A stretch of 64,000 bases of DNA, taken from Pascua guehoae. Its lineage: Eukaryota; Basidiomycota; Tremellomycetes; Trichosporonales; Trichosporonaceae. The notes beneath the pieces were generated by a model. It had not been told where the DNA came from. It did not search any database and saw only the letters and a list, made by a program, of their open reading frames with translations. The position numbers were made by a program, and so were the translations under genes. The DNA is taken from the NCBI GenBank assembly GCA_001600415.1, contig BCJX01000005.1:1155780-1219779 (forward strand), in the 5' to 3' direction. Below are positions 23,497-35,900 of this stretch, one piece after another; position 1 is the first letter of the stretch; every line of letters starts with the position of its first letter.

Positions 23497-24629
23497 AGTC
23501 ACAGTCGCCGTTACAGTTGTAGTCATTAGTCCCAACTGCTGTCAGGGACAGGACGAGTGACAGGAACAGTGACACCCACAACCACAGTCCCAACCCCAAC
23601 CCCAGCCCGAGCCCGAGCCCGAGCCCGAGCCCCAACCACAGACACCCCACCCCTAACTCCAGCTCGACGCCTTCGACGCCGCCGTCCACGACGTAGAGGG
23701 CATAGCCCACACCGCCTCGCCGTTCCACTTTGCCGCGCGCGACGTGCACCGGGACATGATCGAGCCCGCCGTCCACGGCACGCTGGACATCCTGCACAGT
23801 GCGGCAGAGTGTGGGGCGGGGGTGAAGCGCATGGTGGTCACGTCGTCGATGGCGGCGATTGTGGTTACGGGCAAGCTGGCTCCGCAGGACTATGACGAGA
23901 GGGGTGAGCTGGGCCGCATTTCGGCCCTGAAAGTCCGCTCCGGTGGGAAGTTGGGTTGGGGCTGGGCCCGACACAAGCTCGCCTCCGAGTGCGGGAAGAA
24001 GGCAACGCCACCTCCCCCGTCGACCAGTACTGCGCGAGCAAGACCCTCGCCTCCTAGGCCTTCTGGCGCTTCTTGTCCGACACGTCGCCCTCGTGTGACG
24101 GCGTGGCCGTCAACCCCGCCATGGTCTACGGGCCCGTGCTGCCGGACGTCTCACGGGCCGAGCAGCTGAACACGTCCGTCAAGGTGTACGATGCGTTTGC
24201 GGGAGGCCACACCCGGGAGCAGGCGGGGATGCGGGCGTACAGCGTCGTCGACGTCAGAGATGGTGAGCGCTGCACAAGCGTATACAGCGACAGGTGGCAG
24301 GTGGACTAACGTGCCAGTTGCTCGGGCCCACGTGCGCACGCTCGAGGTCGAGGAGGCTGGTGGGCAGCGGTTCCTCGCGTCCAACGGCGTGAGCTCGCCA
24401 CTCGACATGCTGGGCGTGTTTGAAAAGTACTGGCCACATGCGCGGGGTCATCCCAACCCTGGGCCCGGTGAGAAGGTGCACCATGCCAAGGTGGACACGC
24501 TTGATGGCAAAAGGCCGCGCGCGTGCTGGGTACAGTATACGCTACATTAGCGTCGAGACGTCGGTTAGGGATACGGTCCAGTCGCTCGTGGACAAGGTCG
24601 GTCTCCAGGTCGAGGAGAGGAGAGCCTAG

Positions 24630-25264
24630 CTCGTTAGTGTTAGAGATAGAGTCTTGCCATGTAGATTGGCTGTGTTGCCGCCTTCTTGCTTTGCCCAACT
24701 GTGCAGTCGTGCCAGTGTGCAGTCATACCAGTGTGCAGTTGTGGTAAATGCGGAGTCGGACCAAATGCCAATCTCTGCTATGTTAGTGACGACAGTACGT
24801 GCAGGGGCGCGTCAGCCGACGCGACGAGAATGGGACCGCGACGAGAATGGGACCGCGACGAGAATGGGACCGCGCCGAGACTGGGACCCCGACAACCCAC
24901 ACTCCAGAGCTCACCACACATACCGAGAAGGTTCCGATACGTACAGTGGGTGCTTGTGTGTAAAGGGCCATTCGGGCCAGAAGCCGAGGTCGCCACGCCT
25001 TCGACGGAAGAAAAAAGACGAATGCATACAACTAGATAGTATGAATACTGCGGCGCGGAGCCGGCTTGGCGATGGCGCATAGGGCCGAGTTAGGGGTTTG
25101 GTACTAGGAGGGATATACAACATCCTCGATGGTTGCGCGCATGTTGACCGAGGCAGTGCTGGCCGGGTCTGGCGGGGTCTGGCGAACGCTGGCCAGGTTT
25201 GGAAGGCCCCCCTCAGAGAGGTCTCGTTGCACAGCCCGAGTCGCCTGCGGTGCACAGCACCACC
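24630..25264. other. Intergenic region with 17-bp tandem repeat
   Basis: Lies between the reductase relic and the SPIN90 stop. It contains about four copies of GCGACGAGAATGGGACC (about 24821-24887), the last degenerate. No gene is seen. Confidence 0.6.
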
Positions 25265-27620
25265 CTACGCCGTAAACGTAATCCACCCGCTCGGGCCGAC
25301 CTCGATAATGGCCGGGGGCACGCCGCGCTCGCCGGCCTTGGCGACACCGTCTTCTTCGGGGGCAGAGTACGTGCTGTTTGTCGACGCAGTCGAGTGCTTG
25401 CGCTTCTGTGGTGGCGGCGGGGCCTTGCGGCGGAAACGCAGCGGGGGCGGGGTGCCACTCGCCGAGCGGTCCGAGGGGGGTGCGGTCGACGTGGCCGTGG
25501 CGACTGTCACGGCCGAGCGGGGACGCTCCTCTGGACGGTCGAGGGCGCTGCTCACGTCCAGCAGTGAGGTGGCGCGCACGGGCTCGTAGCGGTAGATGCC
25601 TGGGACGGCGAGGCCACGGGGATTCTTTGGGGCCGGGGATACAGGGGACACGGGGAGCGCCTCGTGGAGGTTGACCATGGAAATGGCCGTGTCGGGCGAC
25701 AGGTTTTCGCGCTCTGCATGCGCGTTGGTGTGGTTGTGCGTGGTGGCAGCGGCCGATTCGTCCGCGGTCGCTTTATCAGAACGCACCACCTCTGAGAGGC
25801 ACCGCTCCACGAGGCGCTTGGTCGTTGCGCCAATCTCGCGAATGTGGCCGTTGGCAATGAGCGACTGCAGGACGAGCTTGATCTGCGGGCGCTTGTACGA
25901 GTCGTGCCGCAGCTGCGTGTGGCAGATGAGCGGGTACAGCACCCGCAGGTAGGTGTGTCTGAGCGCCTCGTGCTCTTCATCGAGATCGACGAGTTCGCGG
26001 ATAAACACGTCCAGCAGGACACGGAGATCGTTTGCGAAAAAGTACTCTTGCGTCCCTGGAGTCGTAAACAGGAGGTAGAGCATCTTGAGGATGAGGAGCT
26101 GCATGCACAGCCCCTCGGGGGTATCCTCTGCGCGGTTGAGCATAAAGATGAGGTTTTCACCAAACGTCTTTGTACTCCCCAGACGCCGCATGAGGACGAC
26201 CAAGACGCGATTGTGCCTCTTTGCATCCTCGACCTCGCGCTGCACATCACACTGCGATTGCGGATGTGGCGATGCGCTGTGTGAACGTACCCGCACCATC
26301 GCGTCAGGGACGTCCAGCCGGCTCTTGCCCCTGCGCGGTTCATCATCGCCACCGTTGGCAAGATCTGGGAGCGCTGTTGTCGATGCCGTGGCCGAAGACG
26401 ACCCGGGGATGACCTTGTGCTTACGGTGCTGCTTGATGGGCAGCGTGGCGACCATGAACTGCTCGTTAAGCGCAACAATGAGCCGGATCACGGCATAGTT
26501 GAGCCGCTCGTCCTGCTGGTACCGCGTCGTCTCGACAATGTCAAAGAGGTGGTCGATGAATGTGTCGTCGAATTGGGACAGCTCCATCGATTCCAACTTT
26601 TGCACGCGGCACACTTCGTACATGAGCAAGGTCGCGGGGAGGCGCAAGCGGCCCTCAATCGGAGGAAGGCCGAGCACAAAGTTCTGATAGAGTGTCAGCA
26701 GTCTACAGAGACGACAGTGGAGGGACGGGGTGGGCGACCCGGACAATGCCCCAGAGCTCAAGCTCGCGACCCGCTGGGGGACACAGCCGCCACCCCAAAC
26801 TCCAAACTCACCTCTTCGTACTCGAGCCCGACAACCTCGCCCAGCGTCGGCAGCAGCTTGCGCCACCGTCGGTGCGACCGGAAGAGACTCGGGTGGCGCT
26901 GGCCGTAGAACAGGATCATGTGGTACCAGATGTACAGCTCGTGTGGGTTTGTGTTTTCCTGCGCGTCGCCCATCATGATGGCCACCATGCGCTCGTTGTG
27001 GTATGTGAACAACTCCGAGTCGAGCAGGTACGTGACTGCCGCGTACATCTCGGCAGAGTCGCGGAGGTAGAGGTCTGGCGAGCGTCAGCTGCTTGTTGCC
27101 GAAGGATAGTGCGGGTGGCCGCGAGGTGTAAAGTCGCCACCCTCGTGTACACCGCGTCTCTGGTCCGAGTCGCCGCCCACTTACCATGGTATGCCCCGCA
27201 GAACGCGACAAAGGTTCGGAGCGTGCTATCCAACTGGGCGAGGGTGCATGCCTCTGGGATCTGCGCCAAGCTCTCAAGCTCTGTCCAGAACGCGTCTCGC
27301 GTCTCGACGGGCGTATACCCCACATAGTCGTCTGGTGGCAAGGGCATGACGACGGGCACGGGGCTTGACTTTTCCGCAGACTTTGGTCGCACGTCGGCCG
27401 CCGCCGAGCGCGCGCGGGGCCTCCCATTGCGTCCCGGGGACAGCGACAGGGAAGATCGGGGCGGCGCGAGAGACCACGAGCCACCGCCGTCGCTCCACTC
27501 ACCCCGCGCATCCTCGCCCTTGGTGTTGCTTAGGCGCCGCCGGTGCCGTCCGTCACGCACGTACTCGGCGTCCCGGTGCGCATGCTGCGCTTGGGCCTGG
27601 GCAGACGGGTCGCGTGGCAT
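25265..27620 (-). CDS. LDB17: SPIN90/Ldb17-family actin regulator
   Basis: Predicted cortical actin protein. Family members (budding yeast Ldb17, fission yeast Dip1, human SPIN90) act at endocytic sites, and Dip1 activates Arp2/3 complex. Exons 27620-27185, 27074-26812 and 26683-25265 give 705 aa. The N-terminal 110 residues are basic and disordered. The helical leucine-rich SPIN90/Ldb17 domain spans about residues 115-560, with segments such as ELYIWYHMILFYGQRHPSLF, LPATLLMYEVCRVQKLESM, and RHTYLRVLYPLICHTQLR. A disordered insertion lies in its middle (about 325-375). The C-terminus has a proline run (PPPPQKRK), a likely SH3 ligand. The start is the ATG at 27620; the frame is open three codons upstream only by a GTG. 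Introns are 110 and 128 nt, longer than most here. Confidence 0.8.
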
Positions 27621-28550
27621 CACGGTTGGAGATGGGGTGGTGGGTGGGTGTGGTGGACAGAGGAAGGTTCGGGATGTGACCGAGGGAAGAGGGAAAGAGT
27701 TGCAAAGTCGTGGTGGTGGAGGTGGTCAATGGACAGGGGGGGGGGCGAAATGTGAATTAGGTGATACCCTGCTGGGGGGGTTGCGAGTCTAGAGGTCGTG
27801 GTCGATGTGGAGCATGCCGATATGGGACAGGTCGAGAAAGAGGAAGAAATGTGGACAATGCGAGAGTGAGAGTAGTGAGAGAGAGAGAGAGAGAACGAGA
27901 GGGAGCAGTTGTTGCCAGCCTTGGCTTGGTTGCTGCCTGCAAAGCAAAGCAAAGGGATAAGGGTCCAACCGCCCACCACTGTTGTGTGCCACCCAGTGCC
28001 ATTAGTGGCCCCTTTCCCTGTCTCCGTGTCGGCCTCTCCGAGGGGGGGTACAGCCTAGGCACAGCCAAAGGATCGACATAAGCTTGGCAGAGACGACAGC
28101 CAAAGACCACCACCCAACCACAGAGTCAACGTCATGCATCCATCCAGCAGACGTCGCCAAAAAATGCATGCCTACATGCAAAACGATGCTACCATTGTTA
28201 AGAGCACACCAAGATGAACCCAAACTGCTGCGGGCTGTGCAACTAGTGTCCTTTTGCTAGTGTACGGTATGTATTTGGACCTTCTGCATGATCGACAACA
28301 GACAAGCCATTGTTCTACACAAGTCTCGCGGCGTGCCTGGCCGGCCCGACTGTGCCGCTCCCACTGATTTGTCGCCACCGCCATTCGCCCAGCCTTCAGC
28401 GCCCTCGTGCGGCAGTGTCCGGCTCGGTCGGCTACGAATGCACAGCAGTCCACGACCATGCAGACGTCAGACTAATCGAGGTCGTCGACGTTGGGCTACT
28501 CGAGCTCAGACAAAACGACAACCGACCCTGGACCGTCGTCGCTATCTCGC
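27621..28550. other. Intergenic: SPIN90 promoter and F-box gene 3' flank
   Basis: Both neighbours are on the minus strand. A GA microsatellite (about 27865-27905) lies 250 bp upstream of the SPIN90 ATG, and a run of nine G s sits near 27738. No exon was recognised. Confidence 0.6.
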
Positions 28551-30865
28551 CTACCTCCGCTTGAGAATAAACGTCCCCTCGTACCCGAAATAATCCTCCC
28601 TCGTGACCGTGTCGCGCCAGCGGCCCACGAGAATGTCATTGCTGAGCACGTAGCCGCGGTACACCCATTTGCCGCGCTGGTACGGCGCATACTCTTTGAC
28701 GAGGTAGAGCAAGCCGTCCCAAGGGCGGACATGGCCAGAGATGAGAAAGCGGCCCCACGCCGAGTGGCCCATGCCCGTGACGAGCAGGCCGATATCGGTG
28801 CGCCCAGACGCAAGTTCGGCGTCCACCTCGTTTTCGGGGATAATCTCGTACCCGTCCAACGCGTCGAGCTGGCGGCCCAGCGCGTCGTCAATCATTGCGT
28901 CCTCGGGAGATGTCCCTGGCGGCCGTCGCGAGAGGGGGTCGACGGCAAACGGTCTCATGTCGGTCGGAAAGCCGGCGTTGGTCATCGGACCAGAGAGCGG
29001 TAGGCCTCGTGCTCCGCTAGCACCTCCAGCACCGACAACACTCCCGGTGGATCCCGATGGCCCCGCAGTCCCTACGCGCGGGCGCACAAACGTCTCGCGC
29101 AGCTTCCACACCTGTGCCTGCTCGCCAAACTCGCCCTGGTACATTGCCGAGTCGTGGCCAGTGATCATGTCGCGGAACGCGCCAAAGTCGAGAAAGGTAA
29201 ATGTCCCTTCCCAGTATCCCCCAAACACGCCCTTCCACGCCGAGAGTGAACGTCCTGCGCTGGTCCGTCCGTCCGCGCACAGGCACAGGCGTTCAAAGTC
29301 GGCGTCGTGGAGGCGAGACTTGAGGACCGGCCGTGGCGGGGTGCGGAGGTCGGCCACGCCGTCCATCTCCTGGTCGAATGTCGGTGTCCCTGCTGAGGGG
29401 GTAGATTCGCCCTCGGGGTCGGGCATGTCTGCGTCTGAAAAGAAGCGCAGAATGGCCGCGTGTGTCAGGATCGGGTGCGCAATCTCGAGTTGGCGGCCAT
29501 AGTATGGGACAATGTTTGCTCGCGACTTGGGGTTCTGGTCTACAACAAAGCGGTCAAACACTTCAGTGCGTCGCTCTGCCGAAGGGAGGTCGAGTAGCAT
29601 CCATGGAGCGAAGAAGAGTTCGTAGTGGTGAGCGGCAAAGACATACGGCCGCAGCGCTCGGTGCATCTGTGTGTTTCGGGTAGCTACGTGTCAGCGCCAG
29701 GTATGTGACAAGAAGCAAGCCCGGTGGGGGTTTGGTGACAATGCACTCGAGATCTTCAAGCCAGCACCCAGTTGTGCCTAGGGTGATGCTCTCACCCATA
29801 CACACACAGACACCAGGCGAACATGGTGGACGACAGTGCACCCCCAATGTTCTCATTGTCGACAATTTCGGCACTATGTCATGGCGACAGGCAAACGCTT
29901 GGCAACTTCAGCAGCTGCCTCCCCGTTCCATCCAGACAGATCCTATGCTATACGCTGTGACCCTCACTCCCCCCACCCATGTCCACCAAAGAACTCACAG
30001 TGACTCTGGAGCAGCCACGCGATCCACATTGCCAGCGCATCGACGACCTGTTCTGGGGGATAACCCGCGACTCTGGTGGCGAGTGTACGTTTGTGGTATG
30101 CTTCGAGAACGATCATAATGTTCACACTCGGTCCCGGCGCGAGGGGCGGAACGAGGCGACGGACGTTCTTGGTGTCTGCAGTCAGCGCGGAATGGGCTGG
30201 GATGGAGCAGACAAGCACAGCACCGGTGCTACCAGGATAGCTCCACAGTAGCACCGAGCACGGCAAAGGATAGAGAAGGCGCGCAACCGACACTGCTCGG
30301 CACATTCACCACCCTGGTGGCCTCAGATCTAACGCACAACCATCCGCGGACATGTACACGCACCATTTTCCAAGAGCATGAGGTAGACGACCCACAAGTC
30401 GGCCGCCTGCACCTTGCCCGCGACCTCGACGGCGCGCTTGCCAAACGTCTCCGTCGTCGGTGACGTGGGGTGTGGCTCCACCTTGTCGTCGGGGATGAGC
30501 ACCAGCTGGGCCGCGATAGCGGCGAGGGCTGCATCCGTCGCGGCGCGCCGGCGCACAATCTCTTTCCGATTAATGCGTGCAATCTCGGCTGCAATCTGTG
30601 CCAGCCGTCCGAGCGCGACCGTCCGTGTCCGCAATTCAGACGCGAGGTCGGCCTGTGTCGGTGGCGGGGAGAGACGGCGCGCAACGGCCCCCACGTCGTA
30701 GTGGTCCCGGAACACGCGCGCGTACAGGTTGGGATTCTCGGCGGGGGCCAGTGTCGCGTATAGCGTGCGCGAGGCGCACAGGAGCGAGACGGGCGGGGCG
30801 CCATAGTCGTCCACGAGATAGTGCGCAATGTGTGTTAGGATCTCGGGCGGGAGGGTGGTGAGCAT
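28551..30865 (-). CDS. F-box protein with conserved C-terminal domain
   Basis: Likely substrate adaptor of an SCF ubiquitin ligase. Exons 30865-30364, 30175-29999 and 29683-28551 are in phase and give 603 aa. The F-box is at the very N-terminus (LPPEILTHIAHYLVDDYGAP). The middle carries a helical part (VVDALAMWIAWLLQ). The C-terminal half has the motifs of a fungal F-box subfamily: FGGYWEGTFTFLDF, TGMGHSAWGRFLISGHVRPW, and GRWRDTVTREDYFGYEGTF near the end. I chose the exon 3 acceptor at 29684 because the more obvious AG before the ATG at 29657 breaks the frame; this adds STRNTQ. Intron 2 is 315 nt. The substrate is unknown. Confidence 0.75.
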
Positions 30866-30935
30866 CGTGTCGTCGCTGGGAGGGTGTGGGTGGGTGATGC
30901 GAGTGGAGTGGAGTCAACAGAGTGGGCACATGGGC

Positions 30936-31184
30936 TCATGGGTAGATGTCTTCTTTCCTCCAGTTCGCCGTGGGTCCATGCCCGGCCGATGACCTCGGCG
31001 TGTGGGGTCTCCAGGCAGGCAGGTAGGTATCTTTGGGCTCGGTATCAAGGCACATATTAAAAGTGAGGTCATCGGAATACACGTATTTTTCGGCAATGGT
31101 GGTTTGTCCGACCAACGAGCAAACGCCAAGACAAGAAGCGAACAGGAGTGGCAGACGGACGTTGGCCGCACTCAAAGACAGCAT
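30936..31184 (-). CDS. Possible small secreted protein, doubtful
   Basis: An 82-codon ATG frame starts with a signal-peptide-like stretch (MLSLSAANVRLPLLFASCLG, then VCSLVG) followed by a polar part with one cysteine (DDLTFNMCLDTEPKDTYLP). It has no recognised domain and no introns, and could be chance. Its promoter side is gene-free. Confidence 0.2.
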   Translation of the reverse strand: MLSLSAANVRLPLLFASCLGVCSLVGQTTIAEKYVYSDDLTFNMCLDTEPKDTYLPAWRPHTPRSSAGHGPTANWRKEDIYP

Positions 31185-31588
31185 TCATCATGCCAACCAG
31201 AGTATAGAGTAATGCGGAATACTTGGAGAGGCAACACTGCACGGAGGAACACGACGCAAGTAGAACTATAGCATAAACGTGACTGAACAACAATATCGTC
31301 CACTCGTCCAGGGGTAACAATGTTTGCCCAAGTCGATGGTGAACTGCTGTCACACTAATCGCTGACCCCGCAAGCATTACCATAGTGAACACTACCGGTA
31401 TTGTAGAATGCCGCATCTACGGGATAATAAGTACGCATAGTAATCCTTTGAAAGCGTGAAGCGTGCCGGGTGCGGTGTCTTCCGAAACCGACAAAACTCA
31501 CCACGACGTCATGTCTCACCGTCGCAACCATGCGGAATCCGCATCCGTCAAAAGTCGACAGACGCGTCCAGAACTGACACAACACCTC

Positions 31589-31620
31589 TCACTAGCTCAC
31601 TAGCTCACTAGCTCACTAGC
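31589..31620. repeat. 8-bp tandem repeat (CTCACTAG)4
   Basis: Four perfect copies with no recognised function. Confidence 0.85.
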
Positions 31621-32640
31621 GTCCCAGGCCACGTTCACCACGTTCTGCGCACGTTATGCCAATTACTCGGCGATATCGCAAGACCTGACAACGCCGAAAT
31701 ACGCCTATCTCTGCACATGTCACTGTCCATGTCTGGGGGTGGGTAACAAGGTGGCCTGTCGTGGTAAGCACCAGGAGCACCTCCTACGTGATTCTCAGAG
31801 GGCTTGATCCCCCCTCTGTAGATGTAGTCCTCTGAGGCCTGATCACCCGCAGAGGATATCCGTAGGTGGGGTTGACGACCTCCGCGTCCGGTATGGCGGA
31901 GGGCGTCAACCCTTTTGCTGTTTGTGATCACTACGTGCGGACATTGTGCAGTCCCCTGGGTGGCGCGTGCGAGGACGTATGTAGTCGGCGGTGTGTTCCA
32001 GCGGAGTACGCATTTTGCGGGTGGCGAACGGTCGCTGTCTGAGGCTTGGCGGTGCTTGGGAGAACCAGAACCAAATCACGTTGTTCCGCTTTGTCGTCCT
32101 GGCCGTAAGAGGAATGATGGCGAGGCGGTGGTATCAATGATGTAGTAAAGTTGAGAAGCCAAACAGTGCGGAGGCGATACTCACCTTCCTGCCTTGTGTT
32201 GCCACCCGGCGCCTGTGGGGCCCTGCGACCCCACAGCCCCGATGATTGTTCCTCTCGTCTTGGGTTCTTCTCACTCGGCAAATAATCAACTGAGCTTTTG
32301 TTTGTTCAACATACCACACTTGAATTATCTTGTCCTCAGGTGCATGCCGATCTCTCATCTGTCAGAGTTCTTGTCATGAGTAAGACCCAGAATTGTGGGG
32401 AACTCTGGGAAGTGAGTGCAGGCGAGGTATGCCTCGCTCAAATGGAAATCGCCGTGCTACGCTCGCAAGTAGCAATCGTCGACTGTCTCGTCAAAATTCT
32501 GCTGCATCTCAACGTCGGCGCCGTACTTTGCGTACCTCCGCCGCCTCATCTCTTCGTCATCACCATCATCGTGAGCGTCATCGTTCCAGTGGTCCCATCC
32601 CCGCCGACCTGAGGCGTTTCCTGTGCCCCTCGTCGTCGAA

Positions 32641-32985
32641 ACATCGTTGGTGAAACGGTATCATGCCACTCTCATCATTTCTTCCGGCGGAATCGTCCTC
32701 GAGACCTCCCTGGCCGCCCTCGATCACTGGCGTCGTGTTCTCGATGCCGCAGTATACGGCCACTTCCTCAATGCCACCTCGTGCGCTCTGCTAGCGCGGA
32801 GGTGTCCGGCACCGCCGAAGCTCCTTCTTCGGCACTCTATGTCCTATATCCTTGCGATGAGGCACTGAGTGCCTCCTCGCCACCCTCCTTTGCCTCTACA
32901 CTGTCTAGTCTCCCTTGTACCCTGGACCTATGCAAAATGCCACTTTGCCATAGTGGCGGCAGGAGTTCGACTCTCCTACGATATA
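32641..32985 (+). pseudogene. tRNA-Gly (GCC) split by a 266-nt insertion
   Basis: 32641-32670 equals the 5' 30 nt of the intact tRNA-Gly at 22091 except one base. 32945-32985 equals its 3' 41 nt with few changes. Together they make exactly 71 nt. Between them lies 266 nt (32671-32936) followed by a second copy of ATGCCACT, so the insertion is bracketed by an 8-bp direct duplication (32663-32670 and 32937-32944). The acceptor stem has decayed (ACATCGT against ACGATAT) and no T run follows closely, so the gene is probably dead. Confidence 0.75.
32671..32936. mobile_element. 266-nt insertion in tRNA-Gly, unknown type
   Basis: Bracketed by the 8-bp repeat ATGCCACT. The ends show no TG...CA (against a solo LTR) and no terminal inverted repeat. 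Internally there are two perfect hairpins: GCCGAAG/CTTCGGC (32814-32833) and GAGGCACT/AGTGCCTC (32859-32875). One frame stays open across much of it. An 8-bp target duplication is typical of hAT-like transposition, but the missing terminal repeats argue against a simple hAT element. Confidence 0.4.
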
Positions 32986-35900
32986 GACGACTAGCACAGG
33001 CCGGGGGCGTGACGCCTGGACCTTTGCCTTTTGGTTCGGGGACGAGTGGGTGCTATTTTTGGGCAGGCAGTGTCACTTGGGAAGGTCGAGTTGCGGCTTC
33101 TCTCGAGCTCGAGTAGGCTCGGCTCAAAGAACCGAGCATTGCCTATCTTTTGAGAATCTACTGTCGCTGGCGGGGCTGACCGCTGACTGCTGCGTAGTAT
33201 GTGGCGTATGGACAGACCCCGTGATACATTGAGGACACCGTCGTGACCAAGCTCACCCACTACACCAGACCGCCACCTTCGTCCCATCGCCTTCAACTGC
33301 TCCCAGCATCCTGAAACGTGTGCACTGCTCTCGGTGCAGACTAGAATTGGAATTGAGAAATGGCGTGCGCAACACTGTGGAATGTCAAATCGCAGAGAAG
33401 CCGGAATGTGCTGTTTGTTGGCATGTTGGCAGTGTTTGAAGGAACGCGAACAGGCCCACGGCACGTCCACGAAACGTTTCGCGGGGGCCATTTACGATGA
33501 TCGCTGGCGGTTTTAGACAGGCATTGACCGTGTGGACGCGATTTGTTCATCGCAAGTTGGCGGCTCATGGCTCACTGGCCTCCGCAAATGCCTTTGTGCA
33601 GGGGCTATCGCTTAATGACGGACATGTGAGATGGCTCCCCATCTCAAACTGCGCATTCTTCGGACTGGTTGTCGTTCAGCGTATCCGCTTCATGATGCCC
33701 ACTTGACGATCCGTGCTCCGGCCGCTCCAGCTGGCCCTTGCGGGGTTCCATCGCTGTGACATAAGCCACCTCGCCGCCACATCGTCACGGCTCGCGCCAC
33801 AGCGGAGCGCCGAGGGGGCGCGTTGGAGGCCCCAACTTGCACACGCCACCTCACATCGGCAACTTGTGGATTGGAGAGTCGTCTGATCTGTCAAGGCGGG
33901 GAGCCGCGATGGGCCCAACTTCCACTTTTGCGGGGCCTGAAGATCAATGAATTAGCCCTGCACAAGCGCTTGCCATACTCCGCTCCGCTTCGCTTGCATC
34001 ACTCCTCGCCCGCGCTCCGGCTCGCCCCCATGGGACTCGATTGAGATTAATCAGTTGGTAGCCGAGGTGTGACGTTCCGAGCACGGATTGTGGCCCGTGC
34101 TGAAGACAGAACCGCAAAGCCGGCGGCCCCAACGTCAGAAGAAAGCCGATGGCAAGTCAGTTTGTGCTGTCAGTAGTTGCACGTCGCACTACCACTCGAC
34201 CGGAACACCGACCCCCGTTTGGAGGATGTGGGGTTCACAACAAGTGATGTGATCACGGGTTGTTGTTGAAAGTGTAAGTGCCGCTCCGCACAGACAATTT
34301 CTACGAACGTGCCATCGATGAGCAGATGAGTAAGTATGATAGATGGGGAATGGGCCAATGGGGAGCGCCATCTGTCCCATCTCATGTTGCAAGACACGAC
34401 GTCAAGTGTGAGCAAGTGGATGCCGTCTTGCGACTGGCTGGATAAACACCAGCCGCTGAATGAAACGCAAAGGCAAACGCACGGAGCTTGGATACACACG
34501 CACAGTCTGTTGAGACCATGGCGAGGGTGCGATCAAGCAGCTCTGGCGTTAGGTGGCGCGCAATAACTCTTGGCGGTACGCTACTAATTCAATGACCAGT
34601 AGCGGGGCTCCTTGACGCGTTCCAAGTGTCTTGGCACTGTCTATACTGCATCGTTACCCCTGGGAGTGCTTCCCATGTCTCATGCCCGGGTCGGGGTTGA
34701 CGCACGGGTGTGCCCGATAATCGCTATCTGAGAACGCGTTGTTTACGTACATTGCTATTAGTGCAGTTCGCCGAGGCGGTTCGGAACATGCTACATTACA
34801 GGTCACGGGAGTACGATTAACATGTCCGGAACAAGGTCGCGATGTCCAGTTGTGAAGCGCGCGGATGTGAGATACGCATTTGATAACCATGATTGATGAT
34901 CACCTCATCACCTCTCAACTCACACGAGCCATGTGTGCCTTTGGCCCTTTCAGGCCCCTTGGGGCTCCTTGGGGCCTCTGAAGGGAAACGACAAGCACCA
35001 CCCAAACGCCTATCTCGGGTGTCGGTATTTGGCGGCCCGTGTTTCTTGGCCCCACCATCTCCACAAGCCATCGCTTGCTCCCAAAGTACTCGCCTTGGCA
35101 AGGAATAAAATCAGGGCAAACCGCGGTGACCAAGTGGTGGCGGCGGCTCAACTGTCATGTGGTCGTTTGAGCCAGAGAACGCGTAGCTCGGCCATCGGTT
35201 CAGTTACCCGGCCGAGGATTCCAAAACGAACATGGCCGCGGACATGCTCGGTTGTTCCAGGAGGCACTTTGTTGCCGTCTTTCTCTGCTGCAGGGGGGTT
35301 TACCGGGGTTGCACGTCCCCCGACGGTCAATTGCGGGCTCGAGACGTGCCTGCTCAAAGCCCAGCCTGCATGGCAGCCAACGATGAGTGGTTGCGATGCG
35401 CATCAGCGCTTGAAAAACGGTCATGGAGGCCGGCGGTGTGTCGTTTGTCTTTGCTTGTTCAGCAATCTCACTGGTGGGATCAGCGTGCCGCTATCAATAA
35501 TGACACGCCCCCATTGGATCCCTCCCCACATTTGGCCTACATAGGTTGGCCAACCACGGGGCCCGGGCCGAGTCTGACAAGGGTGCCTGCAGGGAAAAAC
35601 GGAAGTCGTGCGGGGGTGGGGGGGAAGGAGGCACCACGTCTGAGGATGGAGCACGAGTGGGCCACCGCTGGAGCGCGTGGCGCCCAAGGCGAGCGTGGCG
35701 TTTTGTCAGGTACCTCATGGACCCATGTGGTACGGGGTGTGTTTTGAACCACCATAGCGCAAAGTGATGGCAATGTTAGACTTTGTCAGGTCCTGCTCGA
35801 CATCGTTCCTACATCGTTTCCCTCTAGCCTCCAGCTTCGGTACCGAGGGTAACAGTCAACAGACCCAAAGGCGCCGCGCGCGCTTTCCTTTGCAATCGTC

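Larger units (their letters stand above)
22988..24629 (+). pseudogene. Decayed NAD-dependent reductase (extended SDR, Gre2/dihydroflavonol reductase-like)
   Basis: Pieces of an extended short-chain dehydrogenase occur in order: SVVLVTGASGFVG (NAD-binding), VRGTVRSAAKGEYVMDLFED, GIAHTASPFHF, MVVTSSMAAIVVTGKL, QYCASKTLAS (YxxxK), VAVNPAMVYGPVLPD, and RYISVETSVRDTVQSL. Lesions: one base appears missing after ATGCCTGCCATCCC (frame lost before VLVTG); an in-frame TAG at 24054-24056 stands where a codon such as GAG is expected (CTLAS-stop-AFWRF); phases around 23905-24005 do not join; and a shift near 24525 separates the C-terminus. Intron 1 (23049-23216) contains the 43-N gap. Assembly error could explain some lesions, but not comfortably all. 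If intact it would reduce carbonyl compounds with NAD(P)H. Confidence 0.65.
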
